From: Chryseolinea sp. H1M3-3
GTDB taxonomy: Bacteria; Bacteroidota; Bacteroidia; Cytophagales; Cyclobacteriaceae
Length of the DNA stretch: 64,000 nucleotides
NCBI RefSeq assembly: GCF_029360725.1
Contig: NZ_JARKMY010000002.1
Coordinates: 62,001-126,000 of the forward strand
Direction: 5' to 3'
The translations under genes were made by a program, and so were the position numbers. The notes below the pieces were generated by a model that worked only from the letters and a program-made list of their open reading frames with translations, ran no database searches and was not told where the DNA came from. Shown here in pieces: positions 25,918 to 33,117 of this stretch; the first letter of the stretch is position 1; each line of letters starts with the position of its first letter.

Positions 25918-26820
25918 ATGCGTAAAATTCACTTATTAAGTCTTCTGTTTCTCCTTTTAAATTTCAATTTAAAGTATGCTCATGTACAAGATCCGAGTAG
26001 CGTCGTTGCCAAAGGAGCCAAGCCTGTGCTCGTTTCTTCTGACTTTATATTTACTGAAGGCCCTGCTGTAGATGCTGATGGCAACATCTTTTTTACTGAC
26101 CAACCTAATGATAAAATCATGAAATGGTCTACCGATGGAACATTGTCTGTATTCATGGAGGGAGCAGGAAGATCTAACGGGCTTTTTTTTGATAACGAAG
26201 GACACCTGATATCTTGTGCCGATCGAAATAATCAGCTTTGGCAAATCGATAAAAACAAAAACGTTACCATCCTGGTAAAGGATTTTGAAGGGAAAAAATT
26301 AAATGGGCCTAATGATGTCTGGGTAGATCCAAAAGGAGGAATGTATTTTACCGATCCTTTTTACAAGAGAGATTACTGGACAAGAACGGAAAAAGAAATC
26401 GAACAAGAGAACGTTTATTATCTATCGCCAGATAAAAAGAAACTGTCGATTGTAGCAGCAGATTTATTACAACCCAACGGACTCATTGGAACACCTGATG
26501 GAAAAAAATTATATATCGCAGATATTAAAGGACGAAAAACTTATGCCTATTCCATCAATGATGATGGTACATTAACAAATAAAACACTGTTTACCGATAT
26601 GGGCTCCGACGGCATGACTATCGATAGAAAGGGAAATGTTTATTTGACAGGACGTGGCGTTACCGTTTTTAATTCAAAAGGGGAGAAGCTGGAGAATATA
26701 CCAATCGATGCACCATGGACTGCCAATGTGTGTTTTGGCGGAAAAGATCGTAAGACACTTTTTATCACAGCAAGTAAATCCGTCTATACCTTGAAGATGA
26801 AGGTAAAGGGAGCTTATTAA
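25918..26820 (+). CDS. SMP-30/gluconolactonase-like secreted hydrolase
   Basis: The 300-residue product has a signal peptide (hydrophobic SLLFLLLNFNL, probably cleaved near YAHVQ) and a six-bladed propeller of the SMP-30/gluconolactonase/LRE type. Motifs include FTEGPAVDADGNIFFTD, GRSNGLFFD, LNGPNDVWVDPKGGMYFTDP and LLQPNGL, which carry the metal-binding glutamate, asparagines and aspartate. Such enzymes open sugar lactones; the signal peptide suggests a periplasmic location and the natural substrate is open. It stands alone, 110 bases after the rhomboid fusion gene. Length is normal. Confidence 0.9.
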   Translation: MRKIHLLSLLFLLLNFNLKYAHVQDPSSVVAKGAKPVLVSSDFIFTEGPAVDADGNIFFTDQPNDKIMKWSTDGTLSVFMEGAGRSNGLFFDNEGHLISCADRNNQLWQIDKNKNVTILVKDFEGKKLNGPNDVWVDPKGGMYFTDPFYKRDYWTRTEKEIEQENVYYLSPDKKKLSIVAADLLQPNGLIGTPDGKKLYIADIKGRKTYAYSINDDGTLTNKTLFTDMGSDGMTIDRKGNVYLTGRGVTVFNSKGEKLENIPIDAPWTANVCFGGKDRKTLFITASKSVYTLKMKVKGAY

Positions 26821-26917
26821 AAGTTTTGTAGTGTCTATTTTTCTCAGAGCGCCTTTTAGCTTAATGGGATGTTTCAGAACGCAAAGGCACAGCCCCCAGG
26901 GCGGTTAACCACATTGT

Positions 26918-29344
26918 TTATTTCTTCATGGACCACCCTATACATCCCAACACGACCAGCAGCATCAACCAGGAAGAGACCATCGTAATTTTGTTTCCGA
27001 CGACATAAGGAGCAGGCTTGAATTTAAACTCAACGGTATGCTTACCGGAAGGAATAACCAGGGCGCGGAGTATATAATTAGCACGAATTATTTCCGATTC
27101 CTTCCCATCAATTGAAGCGATCCATCCTTTTGGATAGTAGATCTCTGAAAATACCGCTAAACCGTTTTGCGCCGACTGACTTTCGTATTTCAGATAGTTG
27201 GGTGTATGCTCAATGAGTTTGATGGACGAGGAACTGTCAAAATTGATATCTGCGACCTTGAACTTGGAGCCATCGACAACGGCAGTTGTTCGCGTATCAA
27301 TGTCGCATACTTTTGTTAATTCTTCGGTCGGGGAGTTTACGGTCTCCACTTTGGAAACGAACCATGCGTTTCCGAGCGCACTTGCATTTGGAATGATGTT
27401 GTCACGGCCTCCACCATATACCAGGTATTTGGCATTGAGCATGTTGATCACCCCATATTTTCTAAAATCTATGTTACCTGAAGATGCATCCTGGATAAGC
27501 TCATTTGTTTCGCGGGCCAAACAGGTGTCATAAAGATCTTGATACCGTCGAAGTTTTACGCCATGATAGCCGCCAATAGAGTTATGAAAATAGGATGTAC
27601 GCGCCTCCGCGAATGCATCCTGCAAATTGTATACACGATAATATGATTTGTCCTTTAATATTTCCTGGTCGGCCTCAGTAAGTGTAAAAAAGGTATTCTC
27701 ACGTTTTCTTTTATAATCGTCCTTGGTAAGAAAGCGTGCATCGACAACGGCAACATCCAATAGAACAATGGCAATTAGGAATGAGTAAAATGCCACTGGT
27801 GCTAGTTTATTCCAGATCTCAAAATACAATACCACAAATGCCAACGTTATAAATACGAATGACCTGAAGGCATCGCTCCGTAAAAGACTTTTACGGTCAT
27901 CAGCCAGGGCGCTGATAAACCAGGGGGGCATCGCTTCCTCGCCGTCTTTAATGAAACTAAACATGCCTGCAAAGAGTAAAAGCAACAGGCAAATTCCACC
28001 GACGATCCCGAACGCAACAAGTAGTTTCTTCTTCGTTGGCTTGACTAATCCTTCAGTAAGGACTTTTTCTACTGCAATAAACCCTAGCAACGGCATTGCT
28101 ATGAGAATCATAACAACTGCAAAAGTAAACGAGCGGAATTTATTATAGCCGGGCAGGTAATCGAATATGAAATAATTGAAAGTTGAAAAATTACTTCCCC
28201 AACTCATCATAGTGGCTAGTATACAAATGAACACAAGCCACCAAACATATTTTTTTTCAACAAAGATAATTCCTAAAACGAATAAGAAGACAATGATAGC
28301 TCCAGCGTAGTAAGGAAAAGGTGTACTAGGTCCCCAGTACGCCCCGGAATAGTACGCCAACTGGTTGAACATTTTCTCATCCCCGTTTCGTGCGAGTGCC
28401 TTGTACGTTTCGCTCTCCCGATCTTGTACAAATAAATTTTGACTCGTACCTCCATAGTAACTTGGAACCAACAACGTCATGGGTTCGTCTATGGCATAGT
28501 TATATGCGAAGGCCCAGTCTCTGTTTACGCCAGAAGATGCCGTGGAAGCACTTGAAGACACCAGCTCCGATTTACCGCGCGAGTAGGTGCTATATTCCAG
28601 AACCGCCCACATTGGCGCTATAAAGGTGCCAATGGCAATAATCGAAGCCGGCACCAGCCAGGCGATGGCCTTAAAAAAATCCGGTGTTTTATTTTGTTTA
28701 ATAAAGACAACGAGCTGCATGATCCCATAGGCGATGAGTATTAACAATAAATAATACGTCATTTGTAAATGGTTCTCGCGCAAATGAAGCGCCAGCCCAG
28801 CCGTTGTTACACCAAATCCCAGAATCTTGTTGTTAGAAAAAATGAGATGCACGCCGGCCATCACCAATGGCATGAACGCAATTGCACCGATTCTTGAACT
28901 GTGGCCAACATTTAATCCTACTATCAAATAAGACGAAAGACCAAATGCCAACGCGCCCGCAATAGCAAGATAAGGCCTCACGCCAAAGGCCAACAGCATG
29001 ATATAATAGGAGATAAACGCAAGATAGATGTTAGCAATAGGATGAGGGAGCGAGACGGCCAGGACACTTTTCAAGAAACTGACCGCTCCATTTCCCCATT
29101 CAACATTCACAAGGTATCCCGGCATGCCGCTAAACATCGATGGCGTCCACAATGGTTCGTCACCGGTTTTAGCACGATAATCACGCATAGCTTTTGAAGA
29201 CCCTTCCCACTGTGTTATATCCTGTTGATCCAATACTTTGTTATCAAAGAAAACCGGATTAAAGAAGAAGACAGTGACGATAAGAAATACGCCAATGGCA
29301 ATAGCATGTGGCAGTACATCCTTCGAAAAGTTGATTTTTTTCAT
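26918..29344 (-). CDS. YfhO-family polytopic membrane protein
   Basis: I place the start at the ATG at 29344 (MKKINFSKDVLP); a longer open frame adds 21 residues that do not look like the family. The 808-residue product has about 12-13 membrane helices and a large extracytoplasmic C-terminal beta-rich region before a final helix at the end. It matches the YfhO family, GT-C-fold-like proteins that in Bacillus take part in glycosylation of lipoteichoic acid. Bacteroidota members are common and uncharacterised, and probably transfer sugars from a lipid carrier. The gene is alone; moaA lies 99 bases further upstream on the same strand. Confidence 0.86.
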   Translation of the reverse strand: MKKINFSKDVLPHAIAIGVFLIVTVFFFNPVFFDNKVLDQQDITQWEGSSKAMRDYRAKTGDEPLWTPSMFSGMPGYLVNVEWGNGAVSFLKSVLAVSLPHPIANIYLAFISYYIMLLAFGVRPYLAIAGALAFGLSSYLIVGLNVGHSSRIGAIAFMPLVMAGVHLIFSNNKILGFGVTTAGLALHLRENHLQMTYYLLLILIAYGIMQLVVFIKQNKTPDFFKAIAWLVPASIIAIGTFIAPMWAVLEYSTYSRGKSELVSSSASTASSGVNRDWAFAYNYAIDEPMTLLVPSYYGGTSQNLFVQDRESETYKALARNGDEKMFNQLAYYSGAYWGPSTPFPYYAGAIIVFLFVLGIIFVEKKYVWWLVFICILATMMSWGSNFSTFNYFIFDYLPGYNKFRSFTFAVVMILIAMPLLGFIAVEKVLTEGLVKPTKKKLLVAFGIVGGICLLLLLFAGMFSFIKDGEEAMPPWFISALADDRKSLLRSDAFRSFVFITLAFVVLYFEIWNKLAPVAFYSFLIAIVLLDVAVVDARFLTKDDYKRKRENTFFTLTEADQEILKDKSYYRVYNLQDAFAEARTSYFHNSIGGYHGVKLRRYQDLYDTCLARETNELIQDASSGNIDFRKYGVINMLNAKYLVYGGGRDNIIPNASALGNAWFVSKVETVNSPTEELTKVCDIDTRTTAVVDGSKFKVADINFDSSSSIKLIEHTPNYLKYESQSAQNGLAVFSEIYYPKGWIASIDGKESEIIRANYILRALVIPSGKHTVEFKFKPAPYVVGNKITMVSSWLMLLVVLGCIGWSMKK

Positions 29345-29443
29345 AGTTATGAAATAACAACCCGCAAAATAGAAAGATTGTGGAATAAAACTTACCAGGG
29401 ATTCCAAATTCGGAGACTGCGGTGCTGGACGGTTTTAAAGCGG

Positions 29444-30439
29444 TTATCCACCAATTGTCGACATCGATTCTGAGGCTGGAGATTGGTTCACCCTTTTTCT
29501 TTCGGCCTCAAAGCCATCTTTGGATCTGGAGGTGAATGCTTTTAGAAGTTGTTGCTTGATTTGTTCATCATTTGCACCATTGCGTAACAGTTGACGAACA
29601 TCCAAAACTCCATCATCATATAAACAAGTTTTTAAAGTGCCCTGTGCGGTTAATCGAATCCGGTTGCAGGTGCCGCAAAAAGTACGGCTGAATGCAGCTA
29701 TAACGCCGACACTTCCCGTATATCCTGGAATCTTATAATTGTATGAAGTGGAAAATGCCGCGTCAGGTATTTTGGTCAACGTTGGATAATGCTGCTCAAT
29801 ATATTGAAGAATCTTTCTGTAGGTCCAATTGAGTGTAGGATAATGGTTGCCTTCGCCGTTGAAAGGCATCTCCTCAATGAACCGTATATCCACGGCATTA
29901 TTCCTTGAAAATTCAATCAAGGGCAGGATGTCATCAATGTTTTTTCCGTCCATAACCACAGCATTAATCTTTACGGGAATTTTATGCTCCAACAAAAGAT
30001 TCAGCGTGCGCATCACCGGCTCAAATTCATCACGTCGTGTAATAGCATGAAATCTGGATTTATCCAGGGTGTCCAGGCTGAGATTCACCGATGCGATACC
30101 CAGTTTTTTTAGCTCTGGCACATAAGGAGCAGTAAGCACGCCGTTGGTAGTGAGATGCAAATCCTGGATGCCGGGAATTTCGCTGATCCTATTGATCAGT
30201 TTCATCAAATCATTCCGGACGAATGGCTCGCCGCCAGTTAACCTCACTTTTGAGATTCCCAAAGATGCCAGTATCGATATCAGGCGCTCAATTTCTTCGA
30301 ATGTAAGAAGCTGTTTCTTGGGTAAATACCGGATACCTTCCTCCGGCATACAATAAAAGCATCGCAGGTTACAGCGATCCGTAACGGCCAACCGTACGTA
30401 GGTAATGGGTCTTCCGTGATTATCGTAAAGCGTTGTCAA
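29444..30439 (-). CDS. moaA: GTP 3',8-cyclase MoaA
   Basis: This radical SAM enzyme starts molybdenum cofactor synthesis by cyclising GTP. The 331-residue protein has the first cluster motif CNLRCFYC (about residues 22-29), the TGGEPFVR motif, and the second, C-terminal cluster cysteines in FCGTCNRIRL and TLKTC. It ends in Gly-Gly, which is essential for the reaction in studied MoaA proteins. The start is a TTG: an in-frame stop lies upstream and no ATG occurs before the first cysteines. A TAACTTTG box lies 20 bases upstream. It is divergent from moaD, with a shared 269-base control region. Confidence 0.97.
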   Translation of the reverse strand: MTTLYDNHGRPITYVRLAVTDRCNLRCFYCMPEEGIRYLPKKQLLTFEEIERLISILASLGISKVRLTGGEPFVRNDLMKLINRISEIPGIQDLHLTTNGVLTAPYVPELKKLGIASVNLSLDTLDKSRFHAITRRDEFEPVMRTLNLLLEHKIPVKINAVVMDGKNIDDILPLIEFSRNNAVDIRFIEEMPFNGEGNHYPTLNWTYRKILQYIEQHYPTLTKIPDAAFSTSYNYKIPGYTGSVGVIAAFSRTFCGTCNRIRLTAQGTLKTCLYDDGVLDVRQLLRNGANDEQIKQQLLKAFTSRSKDGFEAERKRVNQSPASESMSTIGG

Positions 30440-30458
30440 AGGTATTTTGCGTAAGGTA

Positions 30459-30466
30459 CAAAGTTA
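30459..30466 (-). promoter_or_regulatory. -7 box of moaA
   Basis: TAACTTTG on the minus strand fits TAnnTTTG and leaves a leader of about 12-16 bases before the TTG start. A second match, TACCTTTG at 30437-30444, overlaps the start codon itself and is less likely to serve this gene. Confidence 0.45.
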
Positions 30467-30696
30467 CCGGTTCTGGTTTAAAAGTTTAAATGTTATCTAT
30501 GATTCGTTTCGTGCCGTCTGTTGCCCTTTAATCGTCGATCACTGGTTGTTGGCCTGACCAAAATATTTCTTTCTGAAGCTTATTAGCCTTTTTGTGGCGC
30601 CAATTATGCAGAATTGTGACCTGCAATCGTTAACCAGACATTAACGCAAAAGCACGGAGGTAAAAACGAATTTTTAACTATTAATATTTAACTCTT

Positions 30697-30704
30697 TACC
30701 TTTG
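30697..30704 (+). promoter_or_regulatory. -7 box immediately before moaD
   Basis: TACCTTTG fits TAnnTTTG and ends four bases before the moaD ATG, the same spacing as at marC. The message would then be leaderless or nearly so. The region upstream is A/T-rich with no clear TTG at -33. Confidence 0.45.
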
Positions 30705-30708
30705 CGCT

Positions 30709-30951
30709 ATGAATAAGTATCGAATTAAAGCTTTTGGGATTACCAAAGACTTACTGGGAGGTCGGGAGACTTTTATAGAAATTGAGGGCCATACCGTGGG
30801 ACATTTGCGAGCTGCACTGAATGAGCGATATCCACAGTTGCTAGGTCTTCGCTCGTTATTTATTGCTGTAAATAACGACTATGCAGATGAAAATATTCAG
30901 CTAAATGACGCCGATGAAATCGCCCTTATTCCTCCCGTTAGCGGGGGGTAA
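30709..30951 (+). CDS. moaD: Molybdopterin synthase sulfur carrier subunit MoaD
   Basis: This 80-residue ubiquitin-like protein carries the thiocarboxylate used to build the dithiolene of molybdopterin. It ends in the required Gly-Gly (PPVSGG) and has the family pattern LRAALNERYP and VNNDYADENIQLNDADEIALIPP. Length is typical. moaE, its partner subunit, follows 87 bases downstream on the same strand. Confidence 0.95.
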   Translation: MNKYRIKAFGITKDLLGGRETFIEIEGHTVGHLRAALNERYPQLLGLRSLFIAVNNDYADENIQLNDADEIALIPPVSGG

Positions 30952-31038
30952 ATACTTTTTTTTCTTTGCGTTTTTAGGGTATTTAGTTACCTTCATTAAC
31001 TCGCTGGATTTTATTGTTCAACCCAATCTTTTTCAATC

Positions 31039-31467
31039 ATGATTAAAATCACTGAAAAGTCAATTGACGTACAGAAGATTATCGATACAGTTTCCAGCCT
31101 TGGTGCCGGTGCTGTGAATGTATTCATCGGGACTGTTCGCAATAATGCTAACGGAAAAAATGTATTGTGGCTCGAGTATGAAGCGTATGAAACAATGGCG
31201 GTGTCACAGATCAGAAAAATAATTGATGAAGCATCTCATCGGTGGCCATTGTTAGGTTGGGCAGTAAGTCATCGCATTGGTACATTAAAACCAGGTGAAA
31301 CATCTGTGGTCGTTGCTGTGTCTACACCGCATCGAAAAGACTCTTTTGAAGCTTGTCAATTTATTATTGACTCCGTAAAATCTGTTGCGCCTATTTGGAA
31401 AAAAGAAGTATTTGAAGATGGCGAAGAATGGATTTCCGCGCGCCCGGCCCTGGAAATGAAAGCCTAG
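31039..31467 (+). CDS. moaE: Molybdopterin synthase catalytic subunit MoaE
   Basis: The 142-residue protein is the catalytic partner of MoaD and moves sulfur to precursor Z to form molybdopterin. Motifs are GAVNVFIGTVRN, EYEAYETMA, the HRIGTLKPGE segment and the lysines in HRKDSFEACQFIIDSVK and PIWKKEVFEDG, including the conserved active-site lysine. It is followed 24 bases later by a strong hairpin terminator. The call is secure. Confidence 0.96.
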   Translation: MIKITEKSIDVQKIIDTVSSLGAGAVNVFIGTVRNNANGKNVLWLEYEAYETMAVSQIRKIIDEASHRWPLLGWAVSHRIGTLKPGETSVVVAVSTPHRKDSFEACQFIIDSVKSVAPIWKKEVFEDGEEWISARPALEMKA

Positions 31468-31490
31468 GTTTTTGATCGATATCCCTAAAT

Positions 31491-31518
31491 AAAAAAGGCT
31501 CCCATCGGAGCCTTTTTT
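31491..31518. terminator. Bidirectional terminator between moaE and the 39-residue gene
   Basis: The hairpin GGCTCC-CATC-GGAGCC is flanked by six A and six T, so it works on both strands: it ends the moaD-moaE message from the left and the small minus-strand gene (stop at 31525) from the right. Confidence 0.85.
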
Positions 31519-31524
31519 ATTTGG

Positions 31525-31644
31525 TTATGCCAGCAGATAGGCGACGGTTGAAACAATGCCTACAGCAAGCGAAAATCCTATACTTAGTGCGATAAGCAAA
31601 TCACGATGAATCGGATTTACCTGTGTTTTTACAACTGTTTTCAT
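31525..31644 (-). CDS. 39-residue single-helix membrane protein, unknown function
   Basis: A short reading frame starts at the ATG at 31644 and stops with TAA at 31525-31527. It encodes MKTVVKTQVNPIHRDL, then one hydrophobic helix (about residues 16-38) ending YLLA. The basic N-terminus and single helix suit a small inner-membrane protein with the N-terminus inside. Support for it being real: a clear start, a membrane-type helix, and a terminator only seven bases after the stop, oriented for it. A variant -7 box (TATCTTCG, 31669-31676) lies upstream. It is too short for family assignment and no function is known to me. Confidence 0.6.
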   Translation of the reverse strand: MKTVVKTQVNPIHRDLLIALSIGFSLAVGIVSTVAYLLA

Positions 31645-31782
31645 GGATAGTAGATTTTTTTACTAAAACGAAGATACGAAGAAAATGTTATAAACGGGCT
31701 AAAATCTTACATCGATAATACGCCATATTTGGAAAAACCGCCTTCCAATTTTGTATCTTTTTGACATTCCTGCATTTAGGTT

Positions 31783-32379
31783 TTGAAATTTTACCTGAAA
31801 AAAAAATTGGTGATTCAGCAAAAAGATAACCGGCAAGAGGAATCGCACGCTGAGGATTTTTTAATTAAAAGATCTCAGGCTGATCCTGAAGCCTTTAGGC
31901 CTCTTTATCAAAAGTACTTTAAGCGAATTTTTCTCTTTGTTCTTCACAGGGTGGGCGATAAGTCGTTGTCGGCAGACATCACCAGCCAGGTATTTCTAAA
32001 GGCGCTGCTTCATATAAAAAGGTTTACGTTTCGAGGATTGCCTTTTTCGGCATGGCTATTCCGAATTGCTTTAAATGAATGCAACGACTATTTCAGAAAA
32101 AACAATCGGTACCGACTTGTAACTATCGAGGATGTCAGTGTCCAGCATTTATACGAAGAGCTTACAAATGACTCACACCTCGATGATCTGCACGAACGGC
32201 TTCCTGACATTCTGCAAAAGCTTACCCAGGAAGAGCTGCAAATTATTGAACTGCGATTCTTTGAACAGCGCCCTTTTAAAGAAGTTGCCGATATCATAGG
32301 GATAACAGAGACCTACGCGAAGGTAAAAGTGTACCGGATACTGGAGAAAATGAAAAAACTTTTTCTAAAGAAGAAATGA
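31783..32379 (+). CDS. ECF-type RNA polymerase sigma factor
   Basis: The 198-residue protein has sigma region 2 (about residues 35-100, with LYQKYFKRIFLFVLHR, DITSQVFLKAL and FSAWLFRIALNECNDYFRK) and region 4 (about 140-190, with ELRFFEQRPFKEVADIIG and YAKVKVYRILEKMK). The start is a TTG; a stop lies two codons upstream, so no longer form exists, although a start a few codons later is possible. Its stop overlaps the next start (ATGA), making it the first gene of an operon with a TonB-like membrane protein, a large secreted protein and a PorP/SprF-OmpA protein. It probably controls that operon or cell-surface genes; this is inferred. Confidence 0.92.
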   Translation: MKFYLKKKLVIQQKDNRQEESHAEDFLIKRSQADPEAFRPLYQKYFKRIFLFVLHRVGDKSLSADITSQVFLKALLHIKRFTFRGLPFSAWLFRIALNECNDYFRKNNRYRLVTIEDVSVQHLYEELTNDSHLDDLHERLPDILQKLTQEELQIIELRFFEQRPFKEVADIIGITETYAKVKVYRILEKMKKLFLKKK

Positions 32380-33113
32380 GACAAAAGATCAGCATAATGA
32401 AACATAAAGAGAATCCTTCGGATGAAGAAATTCAAAGTTATATGAACTTTGATAGTCTCTTGGAGAAGAGAAATATCACGATACGTGCAGCTCGCACCAA
32501 ATCATTTTTAAAGTGGGGAATTCCCGCGTTTGTCGTTACAGTAGCTTTGGTGTGGTTTTTTTTACGGCAAGATTATACACCTACCGTTGCAGCAACCACA
32601 AGCAAAACAACGGATTCGGTTGGTGGCACTAAAAAAACAAATTTACCTTCAGTTCCAGTGGATACAAGTAATGCTCAAAACATTGCGCGGCAGAAACATG
32701 CAGCCCGGGTGCCGTCAAAACCTGGAGCAATGTCGCAGCAAAAAGAGCAAAAGGAAACATCCCCGTCTAAGCAAATAATTGAGCCTCTGACAAAGGAATC
32801 TGAATACAAACAAGCAGAACCTGTACAGGGTTATCCTGAACTGTATAAATTCTTCAATTCCAACTTGATTTATCCAGGTGCAGCATTGAAAGATTCCATC
32901 CAAGGTATTCAGACCATTTCATTTGTTATAAACAAAGAAGGAAAGCCTGAACACATCCAAGTGGTTAATTCGTTGGGCGAACCTTTTGAAATGGAAGCAA
33001 AACGTTTAGTTGAAAACATGCCGGCGTGGAAACCGGCGACTTTGAATGGTAAACCAGTTGCAAGCAAAGTATCGCTGCCACTCACTTTTCAAATTCAAAA
33101 AATTAAAGAATAA
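32376..33113 (+). CDS. Single-pass membrane protein with TonB C-terminal domain
   Basis: The 245-residue product has a cytoplasmic N-terminal part of about 45 residues (NPSDEEIQSYMNF), one membrane helix (about 47-66), a long Thr/Ser/Lys/Gln-rich periplasmic linker (about 70-145), and a TonB/energy-transducer C-terminal domain (about 150-245, with YPGAALKDSIQG, FVINKEGKPE and NMPAWKPATLNGKPV). It occupies the place where anti-sigma factors usually sit next to ECF sigma genes and overlaps the sigma stop by four bases. The short cytoplasmic part could bind the sigma factor, with the TonB-like domain as periplasmic sensor; this is a hypothesis. Length of the linker fits crossing towards the outer membrane. 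Confidence 0.85.
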   Translation: MRQKISIMKHKENPSDEEIQSYMNFDSLLEKRNITIRAARTKSFLKWGIPAFVVTVALVWFFLRQDYTPTVAATTSKTTDSVGGTKKTNLPSVPVDTSNAQNIARQKHAARVPSKPGAMSQQKEQKETSPSKQIIEPLTKESEYKQAEPVQGYPELYKFFNSNLIYPGAALKDSIQGIQTISFVINKEGKPEHIQVVNSLGEPFEMEAKRLVENMPAWKPATLNGKPVASKVSLPLTFQIQKIKE

Positions 33114-33117
33114 AAAG

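Noticed and set aside
29345-29407. Longer N-terminus for the YfhO-family protein
   Set aside because: The added 21 residues are out of character for the family, while the ATG at 29344 gives the usual short basic head and first membrane helix.
30440-30708. Possible molybdenum cofactor riboswitch between moaA and moaD
   Set aside because: I could not find the conserved core or paired elements; the -7 box directly before moaD leaves no room for a leader on that side.
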